Origin: Pirellulales bacterium | Lineage (GTDB): Bacteria; Planctomycetota; Planctomycetia; Pirellulales; JAEUIK01 | Assembly: GCA_019636335.1 (NCBI GenBank) | Contig: JAHBXR010000040.1 | Location: forward strand, 1 to 35,146 | DNA: 35,146 nt | Direction of reading: 5' to 3' | Part shown: positions 8,747 to 15,595 of the stretch, piece after piece | Position numbering within the stretch: the stretch's first letter is position 1 | How the letters are laid out: every line of letters starts with the position of its first letter | Made by a program: the position numbers and the translations under genes | The notes under the pieces: generated by a model | The model's input: the letters and a program-made list of their open reading frames with translations, nothing else | Database searches by the model: none | What the model was told of the DNA's origin: nothing

Positions 8747-9820
8747 GTGGAAATCAACGAACTGATGCAATCGATCGGCGAATGGCTGCGTGGCTCGGGC
8801 CCGCAGTCCGATATCGTCATGAGCAGCCGCATCCGGCTGGCGCGCAACCTGGCGGAGTTTCCTTTCATCAGCCGCGCCTCGACCAGCGACCGCGCCCAGA
8901 TCGAGCAGACCCTGCGCGAGCGCATCCTGCAAATCGATTGGGAACGCAAGCTCCACTACGTCGACGTCAGCACGCTCGAAGGCGTGGACCGGCAGTTCCT
9001 CGTCGAACGCCAGCTCATCAGCCGCGAGCATGCCGAATCGGACGGCGCCCGCGGCGTCGCGATCGACAGCGGCGAGCAGGTCAGCCTGATGCTGAACGAG
9101 GAGGACCACCTCCGCATCCAGGTGATGCACTCGGGCTTCGACCTGGACGGGGCGTGGCAGCAGATCAATCGCATCGACGATCAGATCGAGGAACGCGTCA
9201 CCTACGCCTTCCACAACAAGCTGGGCTACCTCACCGCCTGCCCCACGAACGTCGGCACCGGCATGCGGGTCAGCGTCATGCTCCACTTGCCGGCCCTGGT
9301 CATGACGCGGCAGATCGACAAGGTCTTCCGCTCGCTGCAGAAGATCCACCTTGCCGTGCGCGGCCTGTACGGCGAAGGGAGCCAGGCGATGGGTGACTTC
9401 TACCAGATCAGCAACCAGATCACGCTCGGCCGCTCGGAGGAAGTGCTGGTGAAGCACGTGGGGGACGTGGTGCCGGTGATCGTCGACTACGAGCGCCAGG
9501 CCCGCGAGGCCCTGGTGCGCGAGAGCCGCGACAACCTGCACGACCGTGTAAGCCGCGCCTACGGCACGCTGCGCAGCGCGCAGACGATCAGCTCGGAAGA
9601 GACGATGCACCTGCTCAGCAGCGTCCGCATGGGGGTGAACCTGGGGCTGATCAAGGATCTCGAAATCCCGGACGTGAACCGGATGTTCATCCACACGCAA
9701 CCGGCCCATCTGCAAAAGCTCAGCGGCAGCGAGCTCGACACCGCCGACCGCAACATCGAGCGCGCCAGATACCTCCGCCGGTATCTAGCCCGCGGCGGCG
9801 AAGGTGCAGAAAAGAACTAG
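8747..9820 (+). CDS. mcsB: Protein-arginine kinase McsB
   Basis: A 357-residue phosphagen-kinase-family protein with SDIVMSSRIRLARNL near the start (ATP-site arginines), ESDGARGVAIDSGEQVSLMLNEEDHLRIQ in the middle and TACPTNVGTGMRVSVM around Cys165, the equivalent of the catalytic-loop Cys of creatine/arginine kinases. Phosphagen kinases of animals act on small molecules; the bacterial single-domain form next to McsA phosphorylates protein arginines to mark them for Clp degradation. GTG 8747 is chosen because the family's N-terminus (EINELMQSIGEWLRGSGP) begins there; ATG 8765 is possible. It is translated from the mcsA transcript. No clpC or ctsR gene is adjacent, unlike the Firmicutes operon. 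Confidence 0.92.
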   Translation: MEINELMQSIGEWLRGSGPQSDIVMSSRIRLARNLAEFPFISRASTSDRAQIEQTLRERILQIDWERKLHYVDVSTLEGVDRQFLVERQLISREHAESDGARGVAIDSGEQVSLMLNEEDHLRIQVMHSGFDLDGAWQQINRIDDQIEERVTYAFHNKLGYLTACPTNVGTGMRVSVMLHLPALVMTRQIDKVFRSLQKIHLAVRGLYGEGSQAMGDFYQISNQITLGRSEEVLVKHVGDVVPVIVDYERQAREALVRESRDNLHDRVSRAYGTLRSAQTISSEETMHLLSSVRMGVNLGLIKDLEIPDVNRMFIHTQPAHLQKLSGSELDTADRNIERARYLRRYLARGGEGAEKN

Positions 9821-9869
9821 TCTAGTACCGCCCGCTCGATTGCTGTGTAGCACCGCTTGCTTGCTCTTT

Positions 9870-9882
9870 GTAGGTCAGGTAC
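9870..9882 (+). repeat. Left half of a palindromic repeat unit interrupted by an insertion
   Basis: GTAGGTCAGGTAC is the left arm of the repeat found at 53, 12705 and 22291, but it stops abruptly where the inserted element begins. The matching right arm CCGTACCTGAC is found at 10127-10137. The flanking interval 9821-10318 between mcsB and the antitoxin gene contains only this disrupted repeat locus and the insertion. Confidence 0.8.
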
Positions 9883-10115
9883 GAATGGCACTTCCTGAAG
9901 CGTTAAACTCCAGAGGACAAAGGCGTAAGCTATGCTGTCACCACGGTGGCAGCTTGCGTTGGTGAGGGTGTACGATTCAGAGTATGCGACGATCGCCCCA
10001 CGATTCGCCGGGCGTCGCTGATTTACGCTCCGACAGCAACTCGTTGAAAGCCAATCACGATGGCACGACGAAGTTCATTGTTGTAAATCAGTTACGAACT
10101 CAGGAAGTGCCATTC
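9883..10115. mobile_element. MITE-like 233-bp insertion with terminal inverted repeats
   Basis: The ends GAATGGCACTTCCTGA (9883-9898) and TCAGGAAGTGCCATTC (10100-10115) are perfect 16-bp inverted repeats. AGGTCAGGTAC occurs directly before (9872-9882) and directly after (10116-10126), like an 11-bp target duplication. Joining the outer flanks restores a 24-nt palindromic repeat unit. The element has no significant ORF. Inside are a long imperfect hairpin centred near 9943 (GCTGTCACC/GGTGGCAGC) and a 9-bp inverted repeat CTGATTTAC (10018) / GTAAATCAG (10083). It is probably a non-autonomous element mobilised by a transposase elsewhere. Duplications of about this length are known for IS4-type elements, but the family is not assigned. 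Confidence 0.72.
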
Positions 10116-10137
10116 AGGTCAGGTACCCGTACCTGAC
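10116..10137 (+). repeat. Right part of the interrupted palindromic unit plus target duplication
   Basis: AGGTCAGGTAC (10116-10126) is the second copy of the 11-bp flank, followed by CCGTACCTGAC, so that this stretch itself forms the palindrome GTCAGGTAC-CC-GTACCTGAC with a 2-nt rather than 3-nt centre. Its downstream partner is the variant palindrome at 10168. Confidence 0.8.
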
Positions 10138-10167
10138 AATAACTCGGTGCGGACACAACAACATCGC

Positions 10168-10191
10168 GTAGGTCACGCACCCGTGCGTGAC
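10168..10191 (+). repeat. Variant palindromic unit with compensatory changes
   Basis: GTAG is followed by GTCACGCAC-CC-GTGCGTGAC. Compared with the common arm GTCAGGTAC, three bases in the left arm differ and all three are matched in the right arm, so the 9-bp stem is preserved. The spacer between this unit and the unit ending at 10137 (about 30 nt) does not resemble the 29-nt spacer of the complete copies. Confidence 0.75.
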
Positions 10192-10318
10192 ACTTCTTAG
10201 TGCAAGTTGTTCTCGCTTCGGTGCTATGCTCACAACGGAGTGAGATTTCACCGGGTGTTTACCCTCCGCCAGCACGCCGTGGTAGAATTGCAACAGAGCA
10301 ATTTCACGAGCACTCCAC

Positions 10319-10579
10319 ATGACCAGTCCCGCCATCCAACTCGACGCCGCTACCTTCGCCCGGGCCGAGCAATTAGCGGCCGAGCGACGCTGCACGGTCC
10401 CCGAGTTGCTGCGCTCGCTGGTCGAGCAGACGCCTGTGGCGCCAACCGCCGTGGCGGGCGATCTTATGGGACTCATGTCGGACGAGCCGGAACTCGTCGA
10501 CCAAATCATGGACGACGTCTATCGTACGCGCTCCAGGCAAAAGCTCCGGGTAGACTCCAATGGATCGAGCGGTGCTTGA
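10319..10579 (+). CDS. Antitoxin-like protein upstream of a broken PIN toxin
   Basis: An 86-residue protein: an N-terminal DNA-binding-like helix region (AATFARAEQLAAERRCTVPELLRSLVEQ) and an acidic C-terminal part (GDLMGLMSDEPELVDQIMDDVYRTRSRQKLR) typical of planctomycete and cyanobacterial antitoxins paired with PIN-domain (VapC) toxins. The C-terminal part is the segment expected to wrap the toxin. The start of the toxin frame (10560) overlaps its last 20 bp, the usual coupled arrangement. The gene appears intact although its partner is not. Function is inferred from pattern and context. Confidence 0.75.
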   Translation: MTSPAIQLDAATFARAEQLAAERRCTVPELLRSLVEQTPVAPTAVAGDLMGLMSDEPELVDQIMDDVYRTRSRQKLRVDSNGSSGA

Positions 10580-10680
10580 TACCGACTTCTGTCGGAACTG
10601 CTGAAGGGGCGCAACGTGCAGGTCACGAACCGCGCGGCCCTCTATCTTCAGCAGTTCGGTCGACTGACGCTCACCACTAC
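10560..10680 (+). pseudogene. Frameshifted, truncated PIN-domain (VapC-type) toxin
   Basis: Starting at ATG 10560 the frame reads MDRAVLDTDF, then soon stops. Shifting the frame after 10589 (equivalent to one lost base) gives SELLKGRNVQVTNRAAL, then YLQQFGRLTLTT. Joined, LDTDFLSELLKG is the start of a PIN domain with its first acidic residues. After about 10680 the resemblance ends; no second acidic cluster is found, although this shifted frame stays open to a TGA at 10763-10765 that overlaps the ATG of the next gene. The toxin is therefore most likely dead, leaving a solitary antitoxin. Confidence 0.72.
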
Positions 10681-10761
10681 GCCGTTCCCCGGAATTTGCG
10701 AAGGTCGCTGCTTTTTCAAATCCGCAACTCACTTCGAGTTCCACTCGTGCGAGGCGCCCGA

Positions 10762-11523
10762 ATGACTGGTCATCAGCATGATGCGTTTCCTCCTGGAGTA
10801 GTCGAAAAGCTTAAGACATATGTCTATCGACTAATCGATCCGCGCAACGGCGAGACTTTCTACGTGGGGAAGGGGCAGGGCAACCGAGTTTTCGCGCATA
10901 TCCGCGGAGAGAAAGGAACTGTCGGTGATGACCTCGAAAGCAAGATCAAACGCATCTATGAGATTCGCCTGGCAGGTTTCGAGGTGGCCCACGTAATTCA
11001 TCGTCATGGTATGGATGACAAGACTGCTTTCGAGGTGGAAGCCGCTTTGATCGACGCGTATCCAGGGTTAACCAACATTGTGGGAGGAGCTGGCGGCGAC
11101 TACGGCACCATGCATGCCGAGGAAATTATTAACCGATATTCAGCCAAGCCAGCAGTTTTTCACCACAAGGCAATCCTTATTAGTGTAAATCGAACCGCGT
11201 CTGAGCGACCTCTATATGACGCAGTTCGCTTCGCCTGGAAGATAAGCAGCCGAAAGGCTGCTCAAGCTGACGTGATTCTTGCAACGAAGCAGGGATTAAT
11301 TGTGGGGGCCTTTGTGGCGGAGCGGTGGCTGGCCGCCACTGCAGCGAACTTTCCAGGCTTTTCAGACGTTGACGTGGCAACTGATCGACTCGGCTTCATC
11401 GGCAAAGAAGCGCCCGTAGAGATGATGCAATTGTATGTTGGAAAAAGGGTTCCAGACGAATTCAGAAAGCGCGGCGCTTCCAACCCCATCAAGTACACGT
11501 GGAATAGTCGCAATGACCGATAG
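10762..11523 (+). CDS. GIY-YIG (LEM-3-like) domain protein
   Basis: The 253-residue product has an N-terminal GIY-YIG-type nuclease fold: KTYVYRLIDPRNGETFYVGKGQGNRVFAH (Tyr-Val-Tyr and Phe-Tyr-Val-Gly-Lys-Gly replace GIY and YIG), then KIKRIYEIRLAGFEV and AFEVEAALIDAYPGLTNIVGG, which holds the expected catalytic Glu. This pattern matches the LEM-3-like subgroup. The C-terminal half (about 125-253: SERPLYDAVRFAWKIS, AQADVILATKQGLIVGAFVAERW) is a second domain that I cannot name. Base composition is less GC-rich, with more A/T-ending codons than its neighbours, suggesting acquisition by transfer. Start ATG 10762 overlaps the preceding open frame by ATGA. A role as endonuclease is inferred; no partner gene is evident. 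Confidence 0.8.
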   Translation: MTGHQHDAFPPGVVEKLKTYVYRLIDPRNGETFYVGKGQGNRVFAHIRGEKGTVGDDLESKIKRIYEIRLAGFEVAHVIHRHGMDDKTAFEVEAALIDAYPGLTNIVGGAGGDYGTMHAEEIINRYSAKPAVFHHKAILISVNRTASERPLYDAVRFAWKISSRKAAQADVILATKQGLIVGAFVAERWLAATAANFPGFSDVDVATDRLGFIGKEAPVEMMQLYVGKRVPDEFRKRGASNPIKYTWNSRNDR

Positions 11524-11620
11524 AAGGTAGAGAGACCGGTGGACTGAGTGCCTGAGATGAGACGCCCATCCCAGTTCGGTTCCTGCGCGTCATAGCATTT
11601 TCCGCTAGAATCACCCAGTG

Positions 11621-12694
11621 ATGAAGGACTCAGCCCAATCAAACTCCAACTCCGATTCACCAATCGCCCTCGCCCGCTATCACCGCCAGATCCTCTTTCC
11701 CGACTTCGGGCACGAGGGACAGGAACGGTTGCTCGCCTCGCGGGCGCTGGTGTGTGGCTGCGGGGCGCTCGGGACAGTCATTGCTCAGACGCTCGTCCGC
11801 GCCGGGGTGGGGCAGGTGCGGATCGTGGATCGTGACTTTGTCGAGCTGAACAACTTGCAGCGGCAGGTGCTCTTTGACGAAGAGGATGTCCGCCGGCGGA
11901 TGCCGAAGGCCGTGGCCGCGGCCGAGAAGTTGCGCCGTGTCAATTCGGAGATCACCGTCGAGCCGATCGTCGCCGACATCGAGGCCGCGAACATCGCCGA
12001 GTTGGCCGACGGCGTGGGCGTGATCGTCGATGGCACCGACAACTTCGAGACCCGGTTCCTGGTCAATGACTACTGTGTGAAGCACGATCTGCCCTGGGTC
12101 TACGGCGGTTGCATCGCCGCCGAAGGGCAGACGATGACCATCCTGCCGCACGACACCCCGTGCCTGCGCTGCCTGATGCAGGAAACGCCCCCCCCGGGCA
12201 CCACCCCCACGTGCGACACGGCCGGCATCCTGGGGCCGATCGTCAACGTGATTGCCTCGATCGAATCGCTCGAAGCGATCAAGATCTTGAGCGGCCATCG
12301 CGAGGCCGTGAATCGCACGCTGATGGTCTTTGAGTTGTGGGACAATCACCTGCGACAGGTAAAGGTCGCCTCGCTGCGTGAGCGCGGCGATTGCCCCACG
12401 TGCCACAAGGGCGAATTTCCCTGGCTCGAAGGAGAACGCGGCAGCCAGTCGGCCATCCTCTGCGGTCGCAACGCGGTGCAACTTGCTCCGCCTTCGCGCG
12501 GACACCAGCTCGATCTGGAGTCGTTGGCAAAAAAGCTTGCCGGCACGGGCCGCATCGAACGGAACCCCTTCTTACTGCGGCTCGAAGTGGGAGAGAACGT
12601 GCTAACAGTCTTCCCCGACGGGCGAGCCATCATCGGCGGCACCGACGACGTGGCCACGGCCCGCACGCTCTATGCTCGCTATGTGGGAAGCTAA
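11621..12694 (+). CDS. ThiF/MoeB-type E1-like adenylyltransferase
   Basis: The 357-residue product starts the recognisable domain at ARYHRQILFPDFGHEGQ, with the nucleotide-binding loop GCGALG (46-51), IVDRDFVELNNLQRQ, and DGTDNFETRFLVNDYC. Zinc cysteines are in CLRC (about 180) and CPTC (about 257). Beyond the catalytic core is a C-terminal domain of about 95 residues (from about 265) that is smaller than a rhodanese domain. The family adenylates the C-terminal Gly of ThiS or MoaD for sulfur transfer in thiamine or molybdopterin synthesis; which carrier is used cannot be told here. ATG 11621 is preferred to GTG 11618. A -10-like TAGAAT (11606-11611) lies just upstream without a good -35. Confidence 0.87.
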   Translation: MKDSAQSNSNSDSPIALARYHRQILFPDFGHEGQERLLASRALVCGCGALGTVIAQTLVRAGVGQVRIVDRDFVELNNLQRQVLFDEEDVRRRMPKAVAAAEKLRRVNSEITVEPIVADIEAANIAELADGVGVIVDGTDNFETRFLVNDYCVKHDLPWVYGGCIAAEGQTMTILPHDTPCLRCLMQETPPPGTTPTCDTAGILGPIVNVIASIESLEAIKILSGHREAVNRTLMVFELWDNHLRQVKVASLRERGDCPTCHKGEFPWLEGERGSQSAILCGRNAVQLAPPSRGHQLDLESLAKKLAGTGRIERNPFLLRLEVGENVLTVFPDGRAIIGGTDDVATARTLYARYVGS

Positions 12695-12704
12695 TGGTTT
12701 CGAA

Positions 12705-12783
12705 GTAGGTCAGGTACCCTGTACCTGACACTGTTCGACATGGCGGACTCGAATGATTGTCAGGTACGGAGTACCTGACCTAC
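12705..12783 (+). repeat. 79-bp double-palindrome repeat, copy C
   Basis: GTAGGTCAGGTAC-CCT-GTACCTGAC (12705-12729), a 29-nt spacer (12730-12758) and GTCAGGTAC-GGA-GTACCTGACCTAC (12759-12783). It fills the gap between two convergent genes. Its final CTA (12780-12782) is, on the minus strand, the TAG stop codon of the ABC ATPase gene. In this position it could act as a bidirectional terminator-like hairpin, though no T-tract follows. Confidence 0.92.
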
Positions 12784-14312
12784 TTTGCGGCTTCAGCCGC
12801 GGCGCCGAGGGTGGCCGCTTCGACGATCCGTTCTTCCGTGGCATTGGTGCGATCGAATTCGGCGGTCAGGCGGCCTTCGCAGAGCACCAGGATGCGGTCG
12901 CTCACCGTGAGCAGCTCGGGCAGCTCGCTCGAGGTGACGATGATGCCCAGCCCTTTGCGGCAGAGGCGATCCATCAGGCGATAGAGCTCTGCCTTGGCGC
13001 CGACGTCGATGCCGCGCGTGGGGTCGTCGAGCAGCAACACCTTGGGGCGCGTGAGAAGCCAGCGTCCGATGATCGTCTTCTGTTGATTGCCCCCGCTGAG
13101 GCTGGTGATGGGGGCCTCGATGCCGGCGCTCTTCACGCCCAGCTCGGAGACGGTTTGGGTGGCCATCTGCCGTTCGCGCGAGCGGCGCACGAGGCCGAGC
13201 TGCGTGGCGTCTCCCAAGGTGCAGATCGTGGTGTTCGCGCCGACGGAGAGTTGTGGAAAGAGCCCCAGCCGCTTGCGATCTTCGGTCACGAGCGCGATGC
13301 CCGCCTGACGCGCCTCGCGCGGATGGGCGAAGCGCACGACGCGGTCTTCGAGCAGCACGCGTCCTGCGAACGGCAAGGGGGCCGCGCCGAAGAGGCATTC
13401 GAGCAACTCGGTCCGCCCGGCCCCCATCAAGCCGGCGATGCCCAGGATCTCGCCGCGGTGCAGCTTGAAGCGGATGTCGCGCAGGCGCCAGCCGCGGGCA
13501 TGCCCCGGCCAGGCGAGCGACAAGCGATCGACTTCGAGCACGACATCGCCCGTCTGACGCGGCTCGAAATGGGTCCCCTCGATCTCGCGTCCCACCATCA
13601 GGTGCGTGATTTGCCGCGGCGAGGCGTGGGCACGCTCGACCGTTTCGACCAGCCGGCCGTCGCGCAGCACCGTGATGCGATCGGCCAGGCGGAAGACTTC
13701 GTCCATCTTGTGCGAGATGTACAGGATCGTCACGCCGCGCTGCCGCAGCCGCGCGATGACGCGGTCGAGCCGCGCGACTTCGCTCTCGGTCAGGGCGCTC
13801 GTGGGCTCGTCCATGATCAGCACGGCCGACCGCAGGGCGAGCGCCTTGGCGATTTCGACGAGCTGCTGATCGCCCACGCGGAGCGTGCTCACCAGGGCGT
13901 CGGGCGAGACGTGGCACTCGAGCTCGGCCAGCAGCGCGCCGGCCTTCTTGCGCATGGCCCGGTGGTCGAGCAGGCCCAGTCCGCGGCGCAGCTCGCGCCC
14001 CAAGAAGATATTGGCCGCCGCCGAGAGCTGCGCTACCTGGTTCAACTCCTGATGCACGATGGCGATCCCCGCCTGCTCGGCGTCGCGCGTGCCACGAAAC
14101 TGCGCGGGCGTGCCTTGGATGGCAATCTCCCCCTCGAAGTTCGGCACGATGCCGGCCAGGATCTTCATCAGCGTGCTCTTGCCGGCGCCGTTTTCCCCCA
14201 CGATGGCGTGCAGTTCGCCCGCGCGGATGTCGAGCGAGACATCGTCGAGCGCGACGACGCCGGGATAGCGCTTCGTCACGTGGCGGATCGAGATGATGGG
14301 CGTGTCGGCCAC
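12780..14312 (-). CDS. Sugar ABC transporter ATPase (RbsA/MglA type)
   Basis: The 510-residue protein has two fused ABC domains. Domain 1 has Walker A GENGAGKST (39-47), Q-loop HQELNQV, signature LRVGDQQLVEIAKAL and Walker B LIMDEPTSAL. Domain 2 has a degenerate Walker A, GLMGAGRTE, with signature LSGGNQQK and LLLDDPTRGID. This asymmetry is normal for the CUT2 family. It powers sugar uptake with the permease and binding protein encoded upstream. The GTG start at 14312 is chosen because the ABC domain (IISIRHVTKRYPGV) follows directly and this gives the family length; a much longer open frame upstream overlaps the permease gene and is spurious. The stop codon is provided by the 79-bp repeat. 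Confidence 0.92.
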   Translation of the reverse strand: MADTPIISIRHVTKRYPGVVALDDVSLDIRAGELHAIVGENGAGKSTLMKILAGIVPNFEGEIAIQGTPAQFRGTRDAEQAGIAIVHQELNQVAQLSAAANIFLGRELRRGLGLLDHRAMRKKAGALLAELECHVSPDALVSTLRVGDQQLVEIAKALALRSAVLIMDEPTSALTESEVARLDRVIARLRQRGVTILYISHKMDEVFRLADRITVLRDGRLVETVERAHASPRQITHLMVGREIEGTHFEPRQTGDVVLEVDRLSLAWPGHARGWRLRDIRFKLHRGEILGIAGLMGAGRTELLECLFGAAPLPFAGRVLLEDRVVRFAHPREARQAGIALVTEDRKRLGLFPQLSVGANTTICTLGDATQLGLVRRSRERQMATQTVSELGVKSAGIEAPITSLSGGNQQKTIIGRWLLTRPKVLLLDDPTRGIDVGAKAELYRLMDRLCRKGLGIIVTSSELPELLTVSDRILVLCEGRLTAEFDRTNATEERIVEAATLGAAAEAAK

Positions 14313-14347
14313 GGCGGCGTTCCGAACGCGAGAGGGGCAGCTAAGTG

Positions 14348-15595
14348 TTATTCGTTGCCGACGGCGGGCGCCCGCGCGGCGCGACGCTCCCACAACTTGA
14401 TGCCCCCGAGCAAGACGAGCGCGATCCCCCCGGCGATCGCCCCCAGACGGACCGTGCCCAGCCGGCTCGTCGGCCCAAACGCGATCGCCGTCTGCACGGC
14501 GACGAACAGGATGAGCGCCAGGCCGGCCAGCGAGCCGAGTGCCCCGGCGAAGAAGTGCCGCCGTGCGGCGCGCGACTGACGCAGCTCGTTGAACGCCACG
14601 GCCAGGACGACGAGGATGCCGACGATCAACCCTTCGTACACGTCGGCGCCGGTCTTGATGAGCTTCGAGACGGCGTCGATCACCACGCGCAGGAACGTCA
14701 CGCCCAGCACCACGCCGGGCACGGTGCCGACGCCCCCTTGCAGGCTGCAGCCACCCACCACGGCGGCGGCGATGGCGTTCAGTTCGTAGCCGCGCCCCAG
14801 CGTCTGCGGGTCGGCCACGCTCTGGTCGCCGATGTAGAGCATGCCGGCCAGCGAGGCGGTCATCGCCCCCAGGCAATAGGCCAGCCACTTCAACCGATCG
14901 GTGCGGATGCCGCTCAGCCGGGCTGCCTCTTCGTTGCCCCCCAGCGCGTAGAGGTGCCGGCCGACGACGGTCGAGTTGAGCAGGATCCACATCGCGATGG
15001 CCAGCAGCGCGAACAGCACTGCGGGAATCCAGACGCTGGTAGCGAGATAGCGGAACGACGTATCGTAGATCTGAATCTGCGTGCTCTTGCCGCCGAGCAT
15101 TTCGGCCGTGACGTTTTCGACCAGCGAGCGGCCAAAGCTGCGCAAGCCGACCAGCGTGGCCAGCGTGGCGACAAAGGGAGGCAAGCCTACGATGGTGATG
15201 AGCCACGTGTGCAGCGTGCCGATGAGAAAGCCGACGGCCAACGTGGCAAGCATGGCGACCGTGATGACGCCGGCGCCGACGGGTTGCGCGTCGCGCATCG
15301 CCTCGGGAGCGAGGATCAGCATCACCGTGGCGCAGACGGTGCCGCTGAAGGCGATCACCGAGCCGCTCGAAAGATCGATGCCGCCGGCGATGATGACGAT
15401 CGCGCTACCCAGGGCGAAGATCCCCAGCATCGACATCTGCCGCACCACGTCGACGAAGCTGTCCCACGGCTGGCGGCTGTAGATGTGCAGCGGGTCGAGA
15501 CGTTCGGTCAACACGAGCACGAAGAGAATGGCGACCAGCAGGCCCCATTCGCCACGCTCGAAGATGCGTCGCCAGCCGCGCGTCCCCTGGTTCAT
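14348..15595 (-). CDS. Sugar ABC transporter permease (RbsC type)
   Basis: The 415-residue membrane protein has roughly ten hydrophobic segments and the conserved permease features GGIDLSSGSV, PPFVATLATL, GGNEEAARLSGI and GGCSLQGGVGTVPG. It is longer than the usual 320-340 residues because of an extra C-terminal hydrophobic region (after NELRQSRAARRHF), apparently two more transmembrane helices. The start overlaps the stop of the binding-protein gene by ATGA, so the pair is translationally coupled. It forms the transmembrane channel of the CUT2-type importer with the ATPase. Confidence 0.92.
   Translation of the reverse strand: MNQGTRGWRRIFERGEWGLLVAILFVLVLTERLDPLHIYSRQPWDSFVDVVRQMSMLGIFALGSAIVIIAGGIDLSSGSVIAFSGTVCATVMLILAPEAMRDAQPVGAGVITVAMLATLAVGFLIGTLHTWLITIVGLPPFVATLATLVGLRSFGRSLVENVTAEMLGGKSTQIQIYDTSFRYLATSVWIPAVLFALLAIAMWILLNSTVVGRHLYALGGNEEAARLSGIRTDRLKWLAYCLGAMTASLAGMLYIGDQSVADPQTLGRGYELNAIAAAVVGGCSLQGGVGTVPGVVLGVTFLRVVIDAVSKLIKTGADVYEGLIVGILVVLAVAFNELRQSRAARRHFFAGALGSLAGLALILFVAVQTAIAFGPTSRLGTVRLGAIAGGIALVLLGGIKLWERRAARAPAVGNE

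Noticed and set aside
10207..10761. In-frame N-terminal extension of the GIY-YIG gene across the antitoxin locus
   Set aside because: This frame overlaps the antitoxin and toxin remnant in a different phase and gives Arg-rich sequence without domain features.
11606..11611. TAGAAT as a promoter for the ThiF/MoeB-type gene
   Set aside because: No acceptable -35 hexamer lies 15-19 bp upstream, and the element would be only 9 bp from the start codon.
12753..14579. Long plus-strand open frame opposite the ABC ATPase gene
   Set aside because: It is antisense to a clear two-domain ABC protein and its translation (Arg/Ala/Asp/His-rich) has no domain. Long antisense frames are expected in GC-rich genes. 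The same applies to 6165-7877 (opposite trpE), 14345-16015 and 27970-30507.
14313..15206. N-terminal extension of the ABC ATPase to about 800 residues
   Set aside because: The extension lies wholly within the permease gene in another frame and shows Arg/Gly-rich non-domain sequence; the family length is met from GTG 14312.
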